64,000 nucleotides of DNA from Methylobacterium sp. J-030 (lineage in GTDB: Bacteria > Pseudomonadota > Alphaproteobacteria > Rhizobiales > Beijerinckiaceae). How positions within the stretch are numbered: position 1 is the first letter of the stretch; each line of letters starts with the position of its first letter. The stretch covers positions 60,124 through 124,123 of the forward strand of contig NZ_JAKSYM010000080.1 of assembly GCF_022829545.1 (NCBI RefSeq), written 5' to 3'. The notes below the pieces were generated by a model. The model worked only from the letters and a program-made list of their open reading frames with translations. It was not told where the DNA came from and searched no databases. Position numbers and translations under genes: made by a program. Shown here piece after piece: positions 7,783 through 17,187 of this stretch.

Positions 7783-8393
7783 CCGCGGCACACGACGACG
7801 CGACGGACCGGCCGCCCCCGGTTCGCCGCTCCCTGCTGCTGATCCTGCCGGCTTTGGCGTTCACGGCGCTCGCCGCCGTGTTCTTCCTGCGCCTGCGCTC
7901 CGGGGTCGATCCGGCGGCCCTGCCCTCGGCGATGATCGGCAAGCCGGTCCCGCAATTCGACCTGCCGCCCGTACCGGGGCTCAACGCCGCCGGCGCCCCG
8001 GTGCCTGGCCTGTCGAGCACTGACTTGAAGGGGCAGATCACGGTGCTCAACGTCTTCGCCTCGTGGTGCGCCCCCTGCCAGGTCGAGCACCCGATGCTGA
8101 TGCGGCTGGCCAAGGAGCCCGGCATCCGGCTGGTCGGTATCGACTACAAGGAGCCGAGCCCGGAGGCCGGCCAGCGCTTCCTGGCCCGGCACGGCGTGCC
8201 GTTCAGTGCCGTGGGGGCCGACGCCAGCGGGCGCGCGGCGATCGATTTCGGCGTCTACGGCGTGCCCGAGACTTTCATCATCGGGCCGGACGGGGTGATC
8301 CACGACAAGCTCGTGGGCATCCTGACGCCGGAAAACTTTTCCAGCGTGCTCGCGCGGATCCGGGCCGCCGGGAAGGTCGCGGCGGCGCAGTAG
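7779..8393 (+). CDS. ccmG: Thiol:disulfide interchange protein CcmG/DsbE
   Basis: A 204-residue membrane-anchored periplasmic thioredoxin that reduces apocytochrome c CXXCH cysteines before heme ligation. An N-terminal anchor (about 18-38) is followed by IGKPVPQFDLPPV and the active site ASWCAPC, with Cys97 and Cys100. GVYGVPETFIIG supplies the cis-proline and the GVPET segment typical of CcmG. It is translationally coupled to ccmD by an ATGA overlap. The stop lies one base from the convergent yciB stop. Confidence 0.92.
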   Translation: MTAAHDDATDRPPPVRRSLLLILPALAFTALAAVFFLRLRSGVDPAALPSAMIGKPVPQFDLPPVPGLNAAGAPVPGLSSTDLKGQITVLNVFASWCAPCQVEHPMLMRLAKEPGIRLVGIDYKEPSPEAGQRFLARHGVPFSAVGADASGRAAIDFGVYGVPETFIIGPDGVIHDKLVGILTPENFSSVLARIRAAGKVAAAQ

Positions 8394-8394
8394 C

Positions 8395-9009
8395 TCACGC
8401 CTCCGGCTGCGGCGCCTTGTTCTCGTAGCGGGTCAGCAGCGGCGTCTGCGCCAGGGCGAACAGCACCGTGATCGGCATGATGCCGAACACCTTGAAGTTC
8501 ACCCAGAAATCCTCGGTCTGCGTCCGCCACACGATCTCGTTGAGCGCCGCCAGGACGAAGAAGAACAGACCCCAGCGGAAGGTCAGCTTGCGCCAGCCCT
8601 CCTCGGTGAGGCTGAACATCGAGTCGAGCACCACCGACAGGAGCGGCCGCCCGAAGGCGAGGCCGCCGAGCAGGATGGTGCCGAACAGGGCGTTCACGAT
8701 GGTCGGCTTGACCATGATGAAGGTCTTGTCCTGCAGCGCCAACGTCAGCCCGCCGAACACCACCACGACCATCCCCGACACCAGGGGCATGATCGGCAGC
8801 CGCCGCATCAGGACGTAGTGGATCGCCAGCGCCACCACAGTCGCCGCGATGAACAGGCCCGTGGCCACGAACAGCTTCTGGTCGGGGGCAACCCCGAATC
8901 GTTCGGAGTAGGCGTTCCCGAGAAAGAACAGCACCAGGGGCCCGAGTTCCAGCGCCAGCTTCATCAGGGGCGGCAGGTGGCGGCGCGGGGGGACGGATTC
9001 GATCTGCAT
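8395..9009 (-). CDS. yciB: Inner membrane septation/spanning protein YciB (IspZ)
   Basis: A 204-residue multi-pass inner-membrane protein of the YciB/IspZ family, implicated in envelope integrity and septation. Typical segments are [13 protein letters not shown] near the N-terminus, [20 protein letters not shown] in the middle, and [20 protein letters not shown] followed by WVNFKVFG. Length fits the family (about 180-210). It sits between ccmG and ftsY, a frequent alphaproteobacterial order, here interrupted by vapBC. Confidence 0.9.
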   Translation of the reverse strand: MQIESVPPRRHLPPLMKLALELGPLVLFFLGNAYSERFGVAPDQKLFVATGLFIAATVVALAIHYVLMRRLPIMPLVSGMVVVVFGGLTLALQDKTFIMVKPTIVNALFGTILLGGLAFGRPLLSVVLDSMFSLTEEGWRKLTFRWGLFFFVLAALNEIVWRTQTEDFWVNFKVFGIMPITVLFALAQTPLLTRYENKAPQPEA

Positions 9010-9096
9010 GCGCGTCAGTTGGCTCGGATGCGGCGCCCACGGTACGATCGGGGGCCGGACTGGATTCGTCGGGGTGTGTGTAACGCGGGGCGCGCG

Positions 9097-9357
9097 ATGT
9101 CCATCACGATCGAGAATGCCGAGGTCGAGGCGCTGCTGGCCGACCTTACGCGGACTACGCGGCGTGCGGTGCCGGATCTGCTGCTCGACCTGCTTCGGCA
9201 GGAGCAGGCGCGGATGTCCGGCGAGGCAGAGCGCCGGATCGCGGAGGGCTTGGCCGCCGACGCGGCGATGCGGCGGCGTCTAGCCGCGAGCGAGATCGAT
9301 GATCCGCGCCCGATCGACGAGATCCTGGCCTGGGACGAACACGGCCTGCCGGCGTGA
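9097..9357 (+). CDS. Type II antitoxin, VapB-like (Rv0623/PSK family)
   Basis: An 86-residue protein. The N-terminus [19 protein letters not shown] forms a ribbon-helix-helix-like DNA-binding segment, and the C-terminal [14 protein letters not shown] is typical of VapB proteins that wrap a PIN toxin. The ATG at 9097 was chosen by family start. Its TGA overlaps the GTG start of the PIN gene by four bases, the classic TA arrangement. VapB-VapC complexes normally repress their own promoter. Confidence 0.85.
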   Translation: MSITIENAEVEALLADLTRTTRRAVPDLLLDLLRQEQARMSGEAERRIAEGLAADAAMRRRLAASEIDDPRPIDEILAWDEHGLPA

Positions 9358-9740
9358 TCGTCCTGGACTCATCGGCCTTCATTGCGATTCAGCGTGCGGA
9401 ACCTGAGGCTGAGCAGTTCTCGCGGTTGCTGTCGCTCGCGGACATCGTGGTGATGGCGGCGGCGACATATCTCGAATGCGCTATCGTAGCCGCCCGCGTC
9501 CCGAACGGTCGCGCGGTCCTCGACGCCTGGATCGCGGCGCGGCGCATCTCCATCGTCCCGGTGGACCACACCCTCGCGCAGATCGCGGCCGATGCCTTCG
9601 CCCGCTACGGCAAGGGCCGGCACCCGGCCGGCCTCAACTTCGGCGACTGTTTCGCCTACGCGCTCGCCCGCTCACTGAACGCGCCGCTCCTGTTCAAGGG
9701 CGCTGATTTTTCCCGCACCGACGTGATGCGCGCCGCCTAA
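9354..9740 (+). CDS. PIN-domain ribonuclease toxin VapC
   Basis: A 128-residue PIN-domain protein, in the family a Mg-dependent endoribonuclease that cuts tRNA or rRNA. All four acidic positions are visible: Asp5 in [11 protein letters not shown], Glu in TYLECAIV, Asp in NFGDCFAYALA, and Asp in KGADFSRTDV. The module therefore looks catalytically intact. The start is GTG, coupled to the antitoxin. The last four bases overlap the 3' end of convergent ftsY, so readthrough would make antisense RNA against ftsY. Confidence 0.88.
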   Translation: MIVLDSSAFIAIQRAEPEAEQFSRLLSLADIVVMAAATYLECAIVAARVPNGRAVLDAWIAARRISIVPVDHTLAQIAADAFARYGKGRHPAGLNFGDCFAYALARSLNAPLLFKGADFSRTDVMRAA

Positions 9741-11077
9741 TCCTTCTCCAGCCCGGCGATCGCCCGGGCGAAATCCCGGGCCGCGAAGGGCTCCAGATCC
9801 TCCACCCCCTCGCCGACGCCAATGAAGTGCACCGGCAGGCCGAACTTGGCCGCCAGCGCCACCAGGATGCCGCCCCGGGCGGTGCCGTCGAGCTTGGTCA
9901 TCACAAGCCCCGAGACCGGCGCCGCCTGCGAAAAAAGCTCCACTTGGCTGATCGCGTTCTGGCCGACCGTCGCGTCGAGGACCAGGAGCGTCGCGTGCGG
10001 GGCCTCGGGATCCTGCTTGCGCAGGACGCGCACGATCTTCTCTAGCTCGGCCATCAGCCCGGCCTTGTTCTGGAGGCGGCCGGCGGTGTCGATCAGCAGC
10101 ACGTCGGTGCCGGCGGTCGAGGCCTGCTTCAGCGCGTCGAAGGCGAGCCCCGCCGCGTCCGCGCCCTGCGCGCCGCTCACCACCGGCGTGCCGGTGCGCG
10201 CCCCCCAGACCTTGAGCTGGTCGATCGCCGCCGCCCGGAACGTGTCGCCGGCCGCCAGCATCACGGTTCGGCCCTCCGCCCGCAGCTTCGAGGCGAGCTT
10301 GCCGAGGGTGGTGGTCTTGCCGGCCCCGTTCACCCCGACCGTAAGGATCACGAACGGCTTCTTCGCCGCATCGACGGTCAGCGGAATGGCGACGGGTTCG
10401 AGCGCCCGCTCGACCTCGGTGGCCAGGATCGCCCGCACCTCGTCGGGCGAGATCCCCTTCTCGTAGCGGCCCTTGCCGACGGCCTCCGAGATCCGCATCG
10501 CGGTCTCCAGGCCGAAATCGGCCTGGATCAGGGCGTCCTCCAGATCCTCCAGGGTGGTGGCGTCGAGCTTGCGCTTGGTGAACAGGCCGGTCACGCGCTC
10601 GGACAGCGCCGAGGATGTCCGCTTCATCCCGGAGGTGAGGCGGCTCCACCAGCCCCGGGCCTCCGGCTCGCGATCCGGCCCGGCCCCGGCATCGTAGGCC
10701 AAAGCCGCCGCGGCATCGACCGGCTGGATGTCGGGCTGCGGCGCGGCCACCGGTTCGCAATTCGCGTCCCCCGTATCGACCGGATCGGCGCCGTGGGCGG
10801 GGTCGTCCCCGGCCGTGCCCGCGGGCGGACGCTCGGGCTCGCCTTCGATCGGCAGGAGGTCCGCGCCCTCGGCGACGTCGGCCACCGGCTCGCCGGTCTC
10901 CTCCGGCGGCAGCGGGATGACCGCGACATCCTCAGCGCCCGTCGCGAAGTCGGGTTGCCCCTCGGAGGGCGAGGCCGCCTCCGGGGGGAGTTCCGCCTCG
11001 GGCTTCTCGTCGGCCGCATCCTGACCCTTGCGCCCGAACAAACGTCCGAACCAGCCGGGCTTCTCCTCGCTCGCCAT
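9737..11077 (-). CDS. ftsY: Signal recognition particle receptor FtsY
   Basis: A 446-residue SRP receptor GTPase that docks ribosome-SRP complexes at the membrane. The N-terminus is basic/aromatic (PGWFGRLFGRKG), followed by a long acidic, proline-rich A domain to about residue 145. The N domain contains FTKRKLDATTLEDLEDALI. GTPase motifs follow: G1 GVNGAGKTTTLGKLASKL near 250, DTFRAAAIDQL, DTAGRLQNK, and TKLDGTARGG. The C-terminal ARDFARAIAGLEKD is usual. It is divergent from the pseudouridine synthase. Confidence 0.95.
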   Translation of the reverse strand: MASEEKPGWFGRLFGRKGQDAADEKPEAELPPEAASPSEGQPDFATGAEDVAVIPLPPEETGEPVADVAEGADLLPIEGEPERPPAGTAGDDPAHGADPVDTGDANCEPVAAPQPDIQPVDAAAALAYDAGAGPDREPEARGWWSRLTSGMKRTSSALSERVTGLFTKRKLDATTLEDLEDALIQADFGLETAMRISEAVGKGRYEKGISPDEVRAILATEVERALEPVAIPLTVDAAKKPFVILTVGVNGAGKTTTLGKLASKLRAEGRTVMLAAGDTFRAAAIDQLKVWGARTGTPVVSGAQGADAAGLAFDALKQASTAGTDVLLIDTAGRLQNKAGLMAELEKIVRVLRKQDPEAPHATLLVLDATVGQNAISQVELFSQAAPVSGLVMTKLDGTARGGILVALAAKFGLPVHFIGVGEGVEDLEPFAARDFARAIAGLEKD

Positions 11078-11133
11078 GAAGTCGCGTCCTCACCCACCTT
11101 GCCGACCCGGCAACAACGATCTAGCCGGGTCGG

Positions 11134-11832
11134 ATGTCCAACGCCTTCGACATAGGCGCGCGCCTGCTCTACCGCGATGCCCTGCTGCTCGTCATCGACA
11201 AGCCGCCGGGTCTGCCGGTCCATCCGGGCCCGCGCGGCGGCGAGACCCTGACCGACCATCTCGACGCCCTGCGGTTCGGCCTGCCGCGCCGGCCCGAGGC
11301 CGCGCACCGGCTCGACCGCGACACGTCGGGCTGCCTCGCGCTCGGGCGCCACACCAAGGCGCTGGCGCGGCTCGGCAAGCTGTTCGCGGGCAGCGCCGTG
11401 GACAAGACCTACTGGGCGGTGGTCGAGGGCGGCCCCGCCGAAGAGGCCGGCCGCATCGACCTGCCGCTCGCCCGCCGCTCGGACGATCCGCGTTCATGGT
11501 GGATGAAGGCCGATCCCGCCGGCGATCCGGCGCTGACGCATTGGCGCGTTCTCGGCCGAATGGGCGGGCGCACATGGCTGGAGCTGAAGCCGGTCACCGG
11601 CCGAACCCACCAGCTCCGGGTGCATTGCGCAGCCTCCGGCTGGCCGATCCTGGGCGACGCGGTCTATGGCGGCGCGCCCCGCGGGAGCGCCCTGCACCTG
11701 CACGCGCGGTCGTTGGCGATCCCGCTCTATCCGAAGCGCGATGCGATTACGGTGACCGCGCCGCCACCGGCTTACATCGCGGCGGCCACGGCCCCGATGG
11801 GGCTTCAGGCCCTGCCGTTTCAAGGTGTTTAG
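11134..11832 (+). CDS. RluA-family pseudouridine synthase
   Basis: A 232-residue enzyme that isomerises uridine to pseudouridine in RNA. The catalytic motif EAAHRLDRDTSGCLALG carries the nucleophilic Asp (HRLD) near residue 55. GRTHQLRVHCAASGWPILGD is the conserved C-terminal segment. It lacks an N-terminal S4 RNA-binding domain, so it is a short RluA/RluF-like form. The target base (rRNA or tRNA) is not deducible. Its start is 57 bases from the divergent ftsY start. Confidence 0.88.
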   Translation: MSNAFDIGARLLYRDALLLVIDKPPGLPVHPGPRGGETLTDHLDALRFGLPRRPEAAHRLDRDTSGCLALGRHTKALARLGKLFAGSAVDKTYWAVVEGGPAEEAGRIDLPLARRSDDPRSWWMKADPAGDPALTHWRVLGRMGGRTWLELKPVTGRTHQLRVHCAASGWPILGDAVYGGAPRGSALHLHARSLAIPLYPKRDAITVTAPPPAYIAAATAPMGLQALPFQGV

Positions 11833-11871
11833 CCGAGCGCGTGCCGCGCTCTGGTCTGCGTGACCTCATGT

Positions 11872-12029
11872 CGCGCGCCCTTCCTGGACGCCTGAAACGC
11901 ATTGGAAGGCGATCCGGAAATCAGCACCCAGAACGCCGTGCAGCAGCTCCGTTTGTTCTGAGTGGACGCTGCGCGACGTCGTATGCTGGGTCCTGGGTCG
12001 CATTCCGTTGAGCTGCATGCGCCCGGGAG
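11872..12029 (-). repeat. Dispersed intergenic element, family 2, copy b
   Basis: Read on the minus strand, this begins CCCGGGCGCATGCAGCTCAA, continues through CGGAATGCGACCCAGGACCC and GACGTCGCGCAGCGTC, and ends at GGCGTCCAGGAAGGG. It aligns end to end with 19515-19670 on the plus strand, with roughly two thirds of bases identical by eye. It lies between the pseudouridine synthase and mtaB (convergent ends). No protein or transposase is encoded. Confidence 0.7.
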
Positions 12030-12040
12030 AGGGATGGGCC

Positions 12041-13267
12041 TCAACCTGCGATCAGCCGCGTGCCGTCATGCGCCGCGACGGCGACTTTGCACAACGTGCC
12101 GGGGTCCATCTCGGCCGCAATCCGCACCGGCGTGAAGTCTTCGGCCCGCCCCATCCCGCCGCGCTCCGCCAGCACGGTCAGCCGCCGCCCGACCTGCGCA
12201 TCGAGGTGCCGCCGCAGCGCCTGCGCCCCCGCCTCCCGCAGCCGCGCTGCCCGCGCGTGGATCGCCACCGGCGCCACCGGCGGCATCCGCGCCGCGGGCG
12301 TCCCCGGCCGGGGCGAGTACGGGAAGACGTGGAGATGCGTCAGGCCGCATTCCGCAACGAGGTCGAGGGAGCGGGTGAACTGCGTCTCGGTCTCGGTCGG
12401 GAAACCCGCGATCAGGTCCGCCCCGAACACGATGTCGGGGCGCAGCCGCCGGGCCGCCTCGCAGAATCGGATCGCGTCGGCGCGGCCGTGGCGGCGCTTC
12501 ATCCGCTTGAGGATCAGGTCATCACCTGCCTGGAGAGAGAGGTGCAGGTGCGGCATCAGCCGCTCCTCCTCGGCCAAAGCCGCCACCAGGGCCGTGTCCG
12601 CCTCCACGGAATCGATCGACGACAGGCGCAGGCGTGCGAGGTCCGGCACCGCCCGGAGGATCGCCCGCACCAGGATCCCGAGGGAGAGCGGCGCTTCGGG
12701 AAGGTCCCGGCCATAGGCGGTGAGATCGACGCCGGTCAGCACGACCTCGTGGCCGCCATGGGCCACGATCGTCTCGACCTGCGCGATCACGTCGGCGAGC
12801 GGCACCGAGCGCGACGGGCCGCGCCCGAACGGAATGACGCAGAAAGTACAGCGGTGATCACAGCCGTTCTGCACCGGCACGAAGGCCCGCGTATGCCCGG
12901 CCACCGCCGCCACCCGGGTCGGATCGGCCGCACGCGCCGCCATCACGGCCCCCGGGCCGGTCCCGGCCGCCGACCAGCCCTCCGGCCGCAGCTTCTCGCC
13001 GTTGCCGACGAGGCGCGCCACCTCGGGCATCGCCGCGTAGGCTTGCGTCTCGACCTCGGCGCCGCAGCCGGTGACCACGATCTCGGCGCCGGGCCGTTCG
13101 CGGGCGATCCGGCGGATCGCCTTGCGCGCCTGCCGCCCGGCCTCGGCGGTGACCGCGCAGGTGTTCACCACGATCCGATCGCGCCCGTCCGCGCCGGCAT
13201 GGACCCGCAGGGCCTCCGATTCCACCGTGTTGAGCCGGCAACCGAAGGTGAGCGTCTCGACTCCCAT
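12041..13267 (-). CDS. mtaB: tRNA t6A37 methylthiotransferase MtaB
   Basis: A 408-residue radical-SAM methylthiotransferase converting t6A37 to ms2t6A37 in ANN-decoding tRNAs. The N-terminal cluster ligands are Cys10 (LTFGCRLN), Cys37 (NTCAV) and Cys68 (TGCGAE). The radical SAM motif CDHRCTFC (Cys136, 140, 143) follows, then PFGRGPSRS. GADLIAGFPTET and HVFPYSPRPGT are family-specific, and a TRAM-like C-terminus ends the protein. The ATG overlaps the dapF stop by one base, so dapF-mtaB form an operon. The open frame continues upstream to 14953 only as a shadow across dapF. Confidence 0.93.
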   Translation of the reverse strand: MGVETLTFGCRLNTVESEALRVHAGADGRDRIVVNTCAVTAEAGRQARKAIRRIARERPGAEIVVTGCGAEVETQAYAAMPEVARLVGNGEKLRPEGWSAAGTGPGAVMAARAADPTRVAAVAGHTRAFVPVQNGCDHRCTFCVIPFGRGPSRSVPLADVIAQVETIVAHGGHEVVLTGVDLTAYGRDLPEAPLSLGILVRAILRAVPDLARLRLSSIDSVEADTALVAALAEEERLMPHLHLSLQAGDDLILKRMKRRHGRADAIRFCEAARRLRPDIVFGADLIAGFPTETETQFTRSLDLVAECGLTHLHVFPYSPRPGTPAARMPPVAPVAIHARAARLREAGAQALRRHLDAQVGRRLTVLAERGGMGRAEDFTPVRIAAEMDPGTLCKVAVAAHDGTRLIAG

Positions 13268-14154
13268 CAGGCGAGGCCGGCAAACAGCTCCGGCGCGAGC
13301 GTCCCCTCGGCGACGAGCGCGACGGGGCCGGTCATCAGGACATGGTCGTCGGCGCGCCACTCCACGGACAGCGCGCCGCCCGGCAGCGCCACCTGGGCCT
13401 GCCGGCCGATCATCCGGAGCCGGGAGGCCGCCACCACCGCGGCGCAGGCGGCGGTGCCGCAGGCGAGCGTCAACCCGGCGCCCCGCTCCCAGACCCGGAG
13501 CTTGATCATCTCGCGGTCCGTGACCTGGGCGATCGAGATGTTGGCCCGCTCCGGAAAGAGCGGGTGGTTCTCCAGCATCGGCCCGATCCGGCCGAGGTCG
13601 AAGCTCTCGGGGTCGGCCTCGACGAAGAACACCGCGTGCGGGTTGCCCATATTCACCACGCCCGGCGAGTGCAGCACCGGATCGTCGATCGGCCCGATCT
13701 GCAGTTCGATCCGCCGCGTGTCGGGGAACGGCTCCGACAGGGGGATCTCGTCCCACCCGAGCTTCGGCCGGCCCATATCGACCGTGAAGGCGCGCTCCGA
13801 CACCCGGCGGACGCCGAGAAGGCCGGCCCGGGTCTCGAGCGTCAGCCGGCTGCCCTCGGCGGGGCGCGCCATGGCCGGATCGTCGAGCATCGCGTAAGCG
13901 ACGCAGCGTGTGCCGTTGCCGCAGGCGCCGGCTTCCGACCCGTCGGTGTTGTAGATCCGCAGGAACGCATCCGTGCCGGGGCTCACGGGATCGTGCAACA
14001 CCATCAATTGATCGAAGACCGAGCGCGGATCTTGCGCGATCGCCCGCGCTTCCCCGGGCCGGACCCGCACGTTCGAGCCGCGCAGATCCAGCACCACGAT
14101 GGCGTTGCCGGCGCCGTGCATCTTCAGGAAGCGTCTGTGGGCGAGTGCGCTCAT
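13267..14154 (-). CDS. dapF: Diaminopimelate epimerase
   Basis: A 295-residue PLP-independent racemase converting LL- to meso-diaminopimelate for lysine and peptidoglycan. The two catalytic cysteines lie in [12 protein letters not shown] (Cys78) and [14 protein letters not shown] (near residue 230). [13 protein letters not shown] at the N-terminus, [10 protein letters not shown] and ERGAG are also conserved. Length is a little above the family average of about 275. It is translationally coupled to mtaB downstream. Confidence 0.95.
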   Translation of the reverse strand: MSALAHRRFLKMHGAGNAIVVLDLRGSNVRVRPGEARAIAQDPRSVFDQLMVLHDPVSPGTDAFLRIYNTDGSEAGACGNGTRCVAYAMLDDPAMARPAEGSRLTLETRAGLLGVRRVSERAFTVDMGRPKLGWDEIPLSEPFPDTRRIELQIGPIDDPVLHSPGVVNMGNPHAVFFVEADPESFDLGRIGPMLENHPLFPERANISIAQVTDREMIKLRVWERGAGLTLACGTAACAAVVAASRLRMIGRQAQVALPGGALSVEWRADDHVLMTGPVALVAEGTLAPELFAGLA

Positions 14155-14366
14155 GCGGTCCCGCGGCTGGGAGGGGTCGGTCGGCTATATGGCAAAACCG
14201 CCGGGCCGGCGCGAGTGGTCCGGCGTCGTGGCAGATGCGCCGCATTCGCGGTCCTGTCGCGAGGCCTTCGTGCACGGCACACTCGCGGGCGATCCCGATC
14301 ACCGCTACCCTATGTGGTGGGAAGCCCGGGCGGACGATCCGCCGGGCCCCGACCGGAGCGCCCACC

Positions 14367-15116
14367 GTGATCCGCCTTCGTCCGCTCGCCGCCCTCTTCG
14401 TCGGTCTCGTCCTCGCTGCCGGCCCGCTGGCCGGGCCGCTCGCCGCGCAGCAGCCGGCCCCGCCAACCTCGACCGCGCCGTCACCGGCCCAGACGAACCC
14501 GCTGCCGACCACCACGGCCCCGAACCCGGCACCCGATCCGGGAAAAAGCCCGGCGCCCGCCCCCGAGCAGGCGGTGGCGCCGCCGCCGGCCGGGCAGAAC
14601 GCCGTCGGCACGCCCGCACGGCCGACGCTGATCGACAAGCCCGGCGAGCCGGGCGACGTCGACGAGGTGACCCTGCCCGCCAAGCCCGCCGCGATCGTCT
14701 CCGGCAAGACCAAGTGGGAGGAGGCCGTGCCGAACCTCAAGCAGGCTTTTGCGCGGATCGAGGCGGATCTCGCCAAGCTCGGCATGGCGCCGGCGGGCCG
14801 GCCGCTCGCGGTCTTCACCCGCACGGACGATGACGGCTTCGAGTTCGAGGCGATGATCCCGGTGGCGGCCGCCCCGAACCCCGCACCCGCGGAAACCGAC
14901 GGCCTGCGCTTCGGCACGACGCCCTCCGGCAAGGCTCTGCGCTTCGCCCACAAGGGTTCCTACGAGTCGATCGACGGCACCTACGAGACGCTGACCGCCT
15001 ACCTCGATGCCAAGGACATCGTGGTGCAGGACCGGTTCGTCGAGGAATACGCCACGGATCTGAAGGACGGAACCGACGACAACCTCGACGTGAATATCTA
15101 TGCGTTGGTGAAGTAG
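14367..15116 (+). CDS. Secreted GyrI-like/effector-binding-like hypothetical protein
   Basis: A 249-residue protein starting at GTG 14367 with a signal peptide (IRLRPLAALFVGLVLAAGPL, cleavage likely after AAQ). A Pro/Thr/Ala-rich linker follows to about residue 75. The C-terminal half includes RPLAVFTRTDDDGFEFEAMI and GKALRFAHKGSYESIDGTYE, which resembles the GyrI-like small-molecule-binding (AraC effector-binding) fold. A periplasmic location is inferred. The function is unknown; lone GyrI-like domains bind or hydrolyse small ligands in other bacteria. Confidence 0.75.
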   Translation: MIRLRPLAALFVGLVLAAGPLAGPLAAQQPAPPTSTAPSPAQTNPLPTTTAPNPAPDPGKSPAPAPEQAVAPPPAGQNAVGTPARPTLIDKPGEPGDVDEVTLPAKPAAIVSGKTKWEEAVPNLKQAFARIEADLAKLGMAPAGRPLAVFTRTDDDGFEFEAMIPVAAAPNPAPAETDGLRFGTTPSGKALRFAHKGSYESIDGTYETLTAYLDAKDIVVQDRFVEEYATDLKDGTDDNLDVNIYALVK

Positions 15117-15267
15117 CCGTTTTAGAAAAACCGAAGTCCCTCCTCCTTTCGCCGGGGAGGAAGGGGCAACCGCCACGCGATCCTGACGGTCTTGCAGCCC
15201 GGTCGGACAGATCGCCGCTGCCCCATGCAAGCCGGAACAGCAGCGGTGCTCCGCGGATTCGCCCCGC

Positions 15268-16029
15268 ATGCCCGCAGCCTCCCTCCGAACCGGCACCGCC
15301 CTCCCGCCGCGCCGCAAGCCCGCCCCGTCACCGAACGATCCCGCCCTCGCCGAGAAGGCGCGCGTGATCCACGCGTGCCTCTGCCCGGTCTACGGCTGCC
15401 CGATCCCGTACTTCCACAGCCTCGATCCAGTGAGCGAGCTCGTCTCCTCGCTCCTGTCGCACCGGACCCGCAACGCGGAATCGGGCCGTGCCTTCAAGGC
15501 GCTGCGGGCGCGATTCCCCGACTGGGAAGCGGTGATCGACGCGGATGTGCCGGAGATCGAGGCCGCCATCGCGGGCGTGACCTGGCCGGAGCTGAAGGCG
15601 CCGCGCATCCGGGACGTGCTCCGCGCACTCCGCGACCGGCGCGGCACCCTCGACCTCGCCTTCCTGGCCGACATGGAGGTCGAGGCAGCGCGGGCGTGGC
15701 TGCAGGCGATCCCGGGCGTCGGTCCCAAGACAAGCGCGGCGGTGCTCTCGTTCTCCACCCTGCGGATGCCGGCCCTGCCGGTGGACAGCCACCACCACCG
15801 GGTCGCCCAGCGCCTCGGGCTGATCGGCCCGCGGGTCGATGTCGGCCCGGCGCACCCGATCCTGCGGGCGCAGCTCCCCGCAGACTGGAGCGCGCAGGAC
15901 CTCTACGACAATCACGAGGTCCTGATGTTGCACGGCCAGCAGGTCTGCCACCACGGCAAGCCGGCCTGCGGACGCTGCGTCCTGGTCGATCTCTGCCCCA
16001 GCGCGAAGCTGCCGACGCGGGAGCCCTGA
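15268..16029 (+). CDS. Endonuclease III-like HhH-GPD DNA glycosylase
   Basis: A 253-residue base-excision repair protein. The helix-hairpin-helix is LQAIPGVGPKTSAAVLSF, whose Lys is the position of the endonuclease III catalytic lysine. The catalytic Asp is in LPVDSHHHRVAQRL. A [4Fe-4S] loop with C-x6-C-x2-C-x5-C spacing is present in VCHHGKPACGRCVLVDLC. It is longer at the N-terminus than classical Nth. A bifunctional activity on oxidised pyrimidines is expected, but it could be a divergent paralogue with another base preference. Confidence 0.88.
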   Translation: MPAASLRTGTALPPRRKPAPSPNDPALAEKARVIHACLCPVYGCPIPYFHSLDPVSELVSSLLSHRTRNAESGRAFKALRARFPDWEAVIDADVPEIEAAIAGVTWPELKAPRIRDVLRALRDRRGTLDLAFLADMEVEAARAWLQAIPGVGPKTSAAVLSFSTLRMPALPVDSHHHRVAQRLGLIGPRVDVGPAHPILRAQLPADWSAQDLYDNHEVLMLHGQQVCHHGKPACGRCVLVDLCPSAKLPTREP

Positions 16030-16122
16030 GCGCGTCCTTGACCGGTCCGGCCTACGGGTGCGACTAACCGGGCGCCCGGACGGCACGGAGCCCCGGTCTC
16101 TACCTGCTCAGGATCGGCGCCG

Positions 16123-17187
16123 ATGGCCGCGTTCACCGAATTGGTCTTCTCGGGCGTCCAGCCCACCGGCAACCTGCACCTGGGCAACTACCTCGGGGCG
16201 GTGAAGCGCTTCGTAGAGATGCAGGACCGCGACGCGCAGTGCCTGTACTGCGTGGTCGACCTGCACGCGATCACCGTCTGGCAGGATCCCGAGGCCCTGC
16301 GCGGCCAGATCCGCGAGGTCACGGCCGCCTTCCTCGCCGCCGGCATCGATCCGAGGCGCGCGATCGTGTTCAACCAGAGCCAGGTGCCACAGCACGCCGA
16401 GCTCGCCTGGGTGTTCAACTGCGTCGCCCGCCTCGGTTGGTTGAACCGCATGACCCAGTTCAAGGAGAAGGCCGGCAAGGACCGGGAGAACGCCTCGATC
16501 GGCCTCTATGACTATCCCGTGCTGATGGCGGCCGACATCCTGGCCTACCGGGCAACGCACGTCCCCGTGGGCGAGGATCAGAAGCAACACCTGGAGCTGA
16601 CCCGGGACATCGCCCAGAAGTTCAACACGGACTTCGTGGGCTCGATCGCGGCCCACGGCCACGGCGAGGCGTTCTTCCCGGTCACGGAGCCGCTGATCGG
16701 CGGCCCGGCGGCGCGGGTGATGTCGCTGCGGGACGGCACCAAGAAGATGTCGAAGTCGGATCCGTCCGACAACGCCCGGATCAACCTCACGGACGACGCG
16801 GACGCCATCGCCCAGAAGATCCGCCGGGCGAAGACCGATCCGGAGCCCCTCCCCTCCGAGGTGGCGGGCCTGAGGGAGCGGCCCGAGGCCGACAACCTCG
16901 TGGGGATCTACGCGGCCCTCGCCGGGATCACCCGCGAGGAGGTGCTGCGCGATTTCGGCGGGGCGCAGTTCTCGACCTTCAAGCCGGCGCTCGCCGACCT
17001 CGCGGTGACGAGCCTTGCGCCGATCGCCTTGGAGATGCGCCGGCTCACCGCCGATCCCGGCCATATCGACGCCGTGCTGGCCGATGGCTCTGCCCGGGCC
17101 GAGGTGATCGCGGCGCAGACGCTGGATGCCGTCAAAGACATCGTCGGCTTCGTCCGGCGCGGTCCGAGCCTGCAGGCGGTGCGATGA
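16123..17187 (+). CDS. trpS: Tryptophanyl-tRNA synthetase
   Basis: A 354-residue class Ic aminoacyl-tRNA synthetase. The HIGH-equivalent HLGN is at residues 19-22 in [19 protein letters not shown], and KMSKS is exact at 208-212. [20 protein letters not shown] is the family segment binding Trp/ATP. Length is typical. The stop overlaps the next ATG by four bases, so the haloacid dehalogenase gene is coupled to it. Confidence 0.96.
   Translation: MAAFTELVFSGVQPTGNLHLGNYLGAVKRFVEMQDRDAQCLYCVVDLHAITVWQDPEALRGQIREVTAAFLAAGIDPRRAIVFNQSQVPQHAELAWVFNCVARLGWLNRMTQFKEKAGKDRENASIGLYDYPVLMAADILAYRATHVPVGEDQKQHLELTRDIAQKFNTDFVGSIAAHGHGEAFFPVTEPLIGGPAARVMSLRDGTKKMSKSDPSDNARINLTDDADAIAQKIRRAKTDPEPLPSEVAGLRERPEADNLVGIYAALAGITREEVLRDFGGAQFSTFKPALADLAVTSLAPIALEMRRLTADPGHIDAVLADGSARAEVIAAQTLDAVKDIVGFVRRGPSLQAVR

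Noticed and set aside
13268..14953. Long upstream extension of the mtaB frame
   Set aside because: It runs antisense-frame across dapF and the following gap without homology; MtaB starts at 13267, coupled to the dapF stop.
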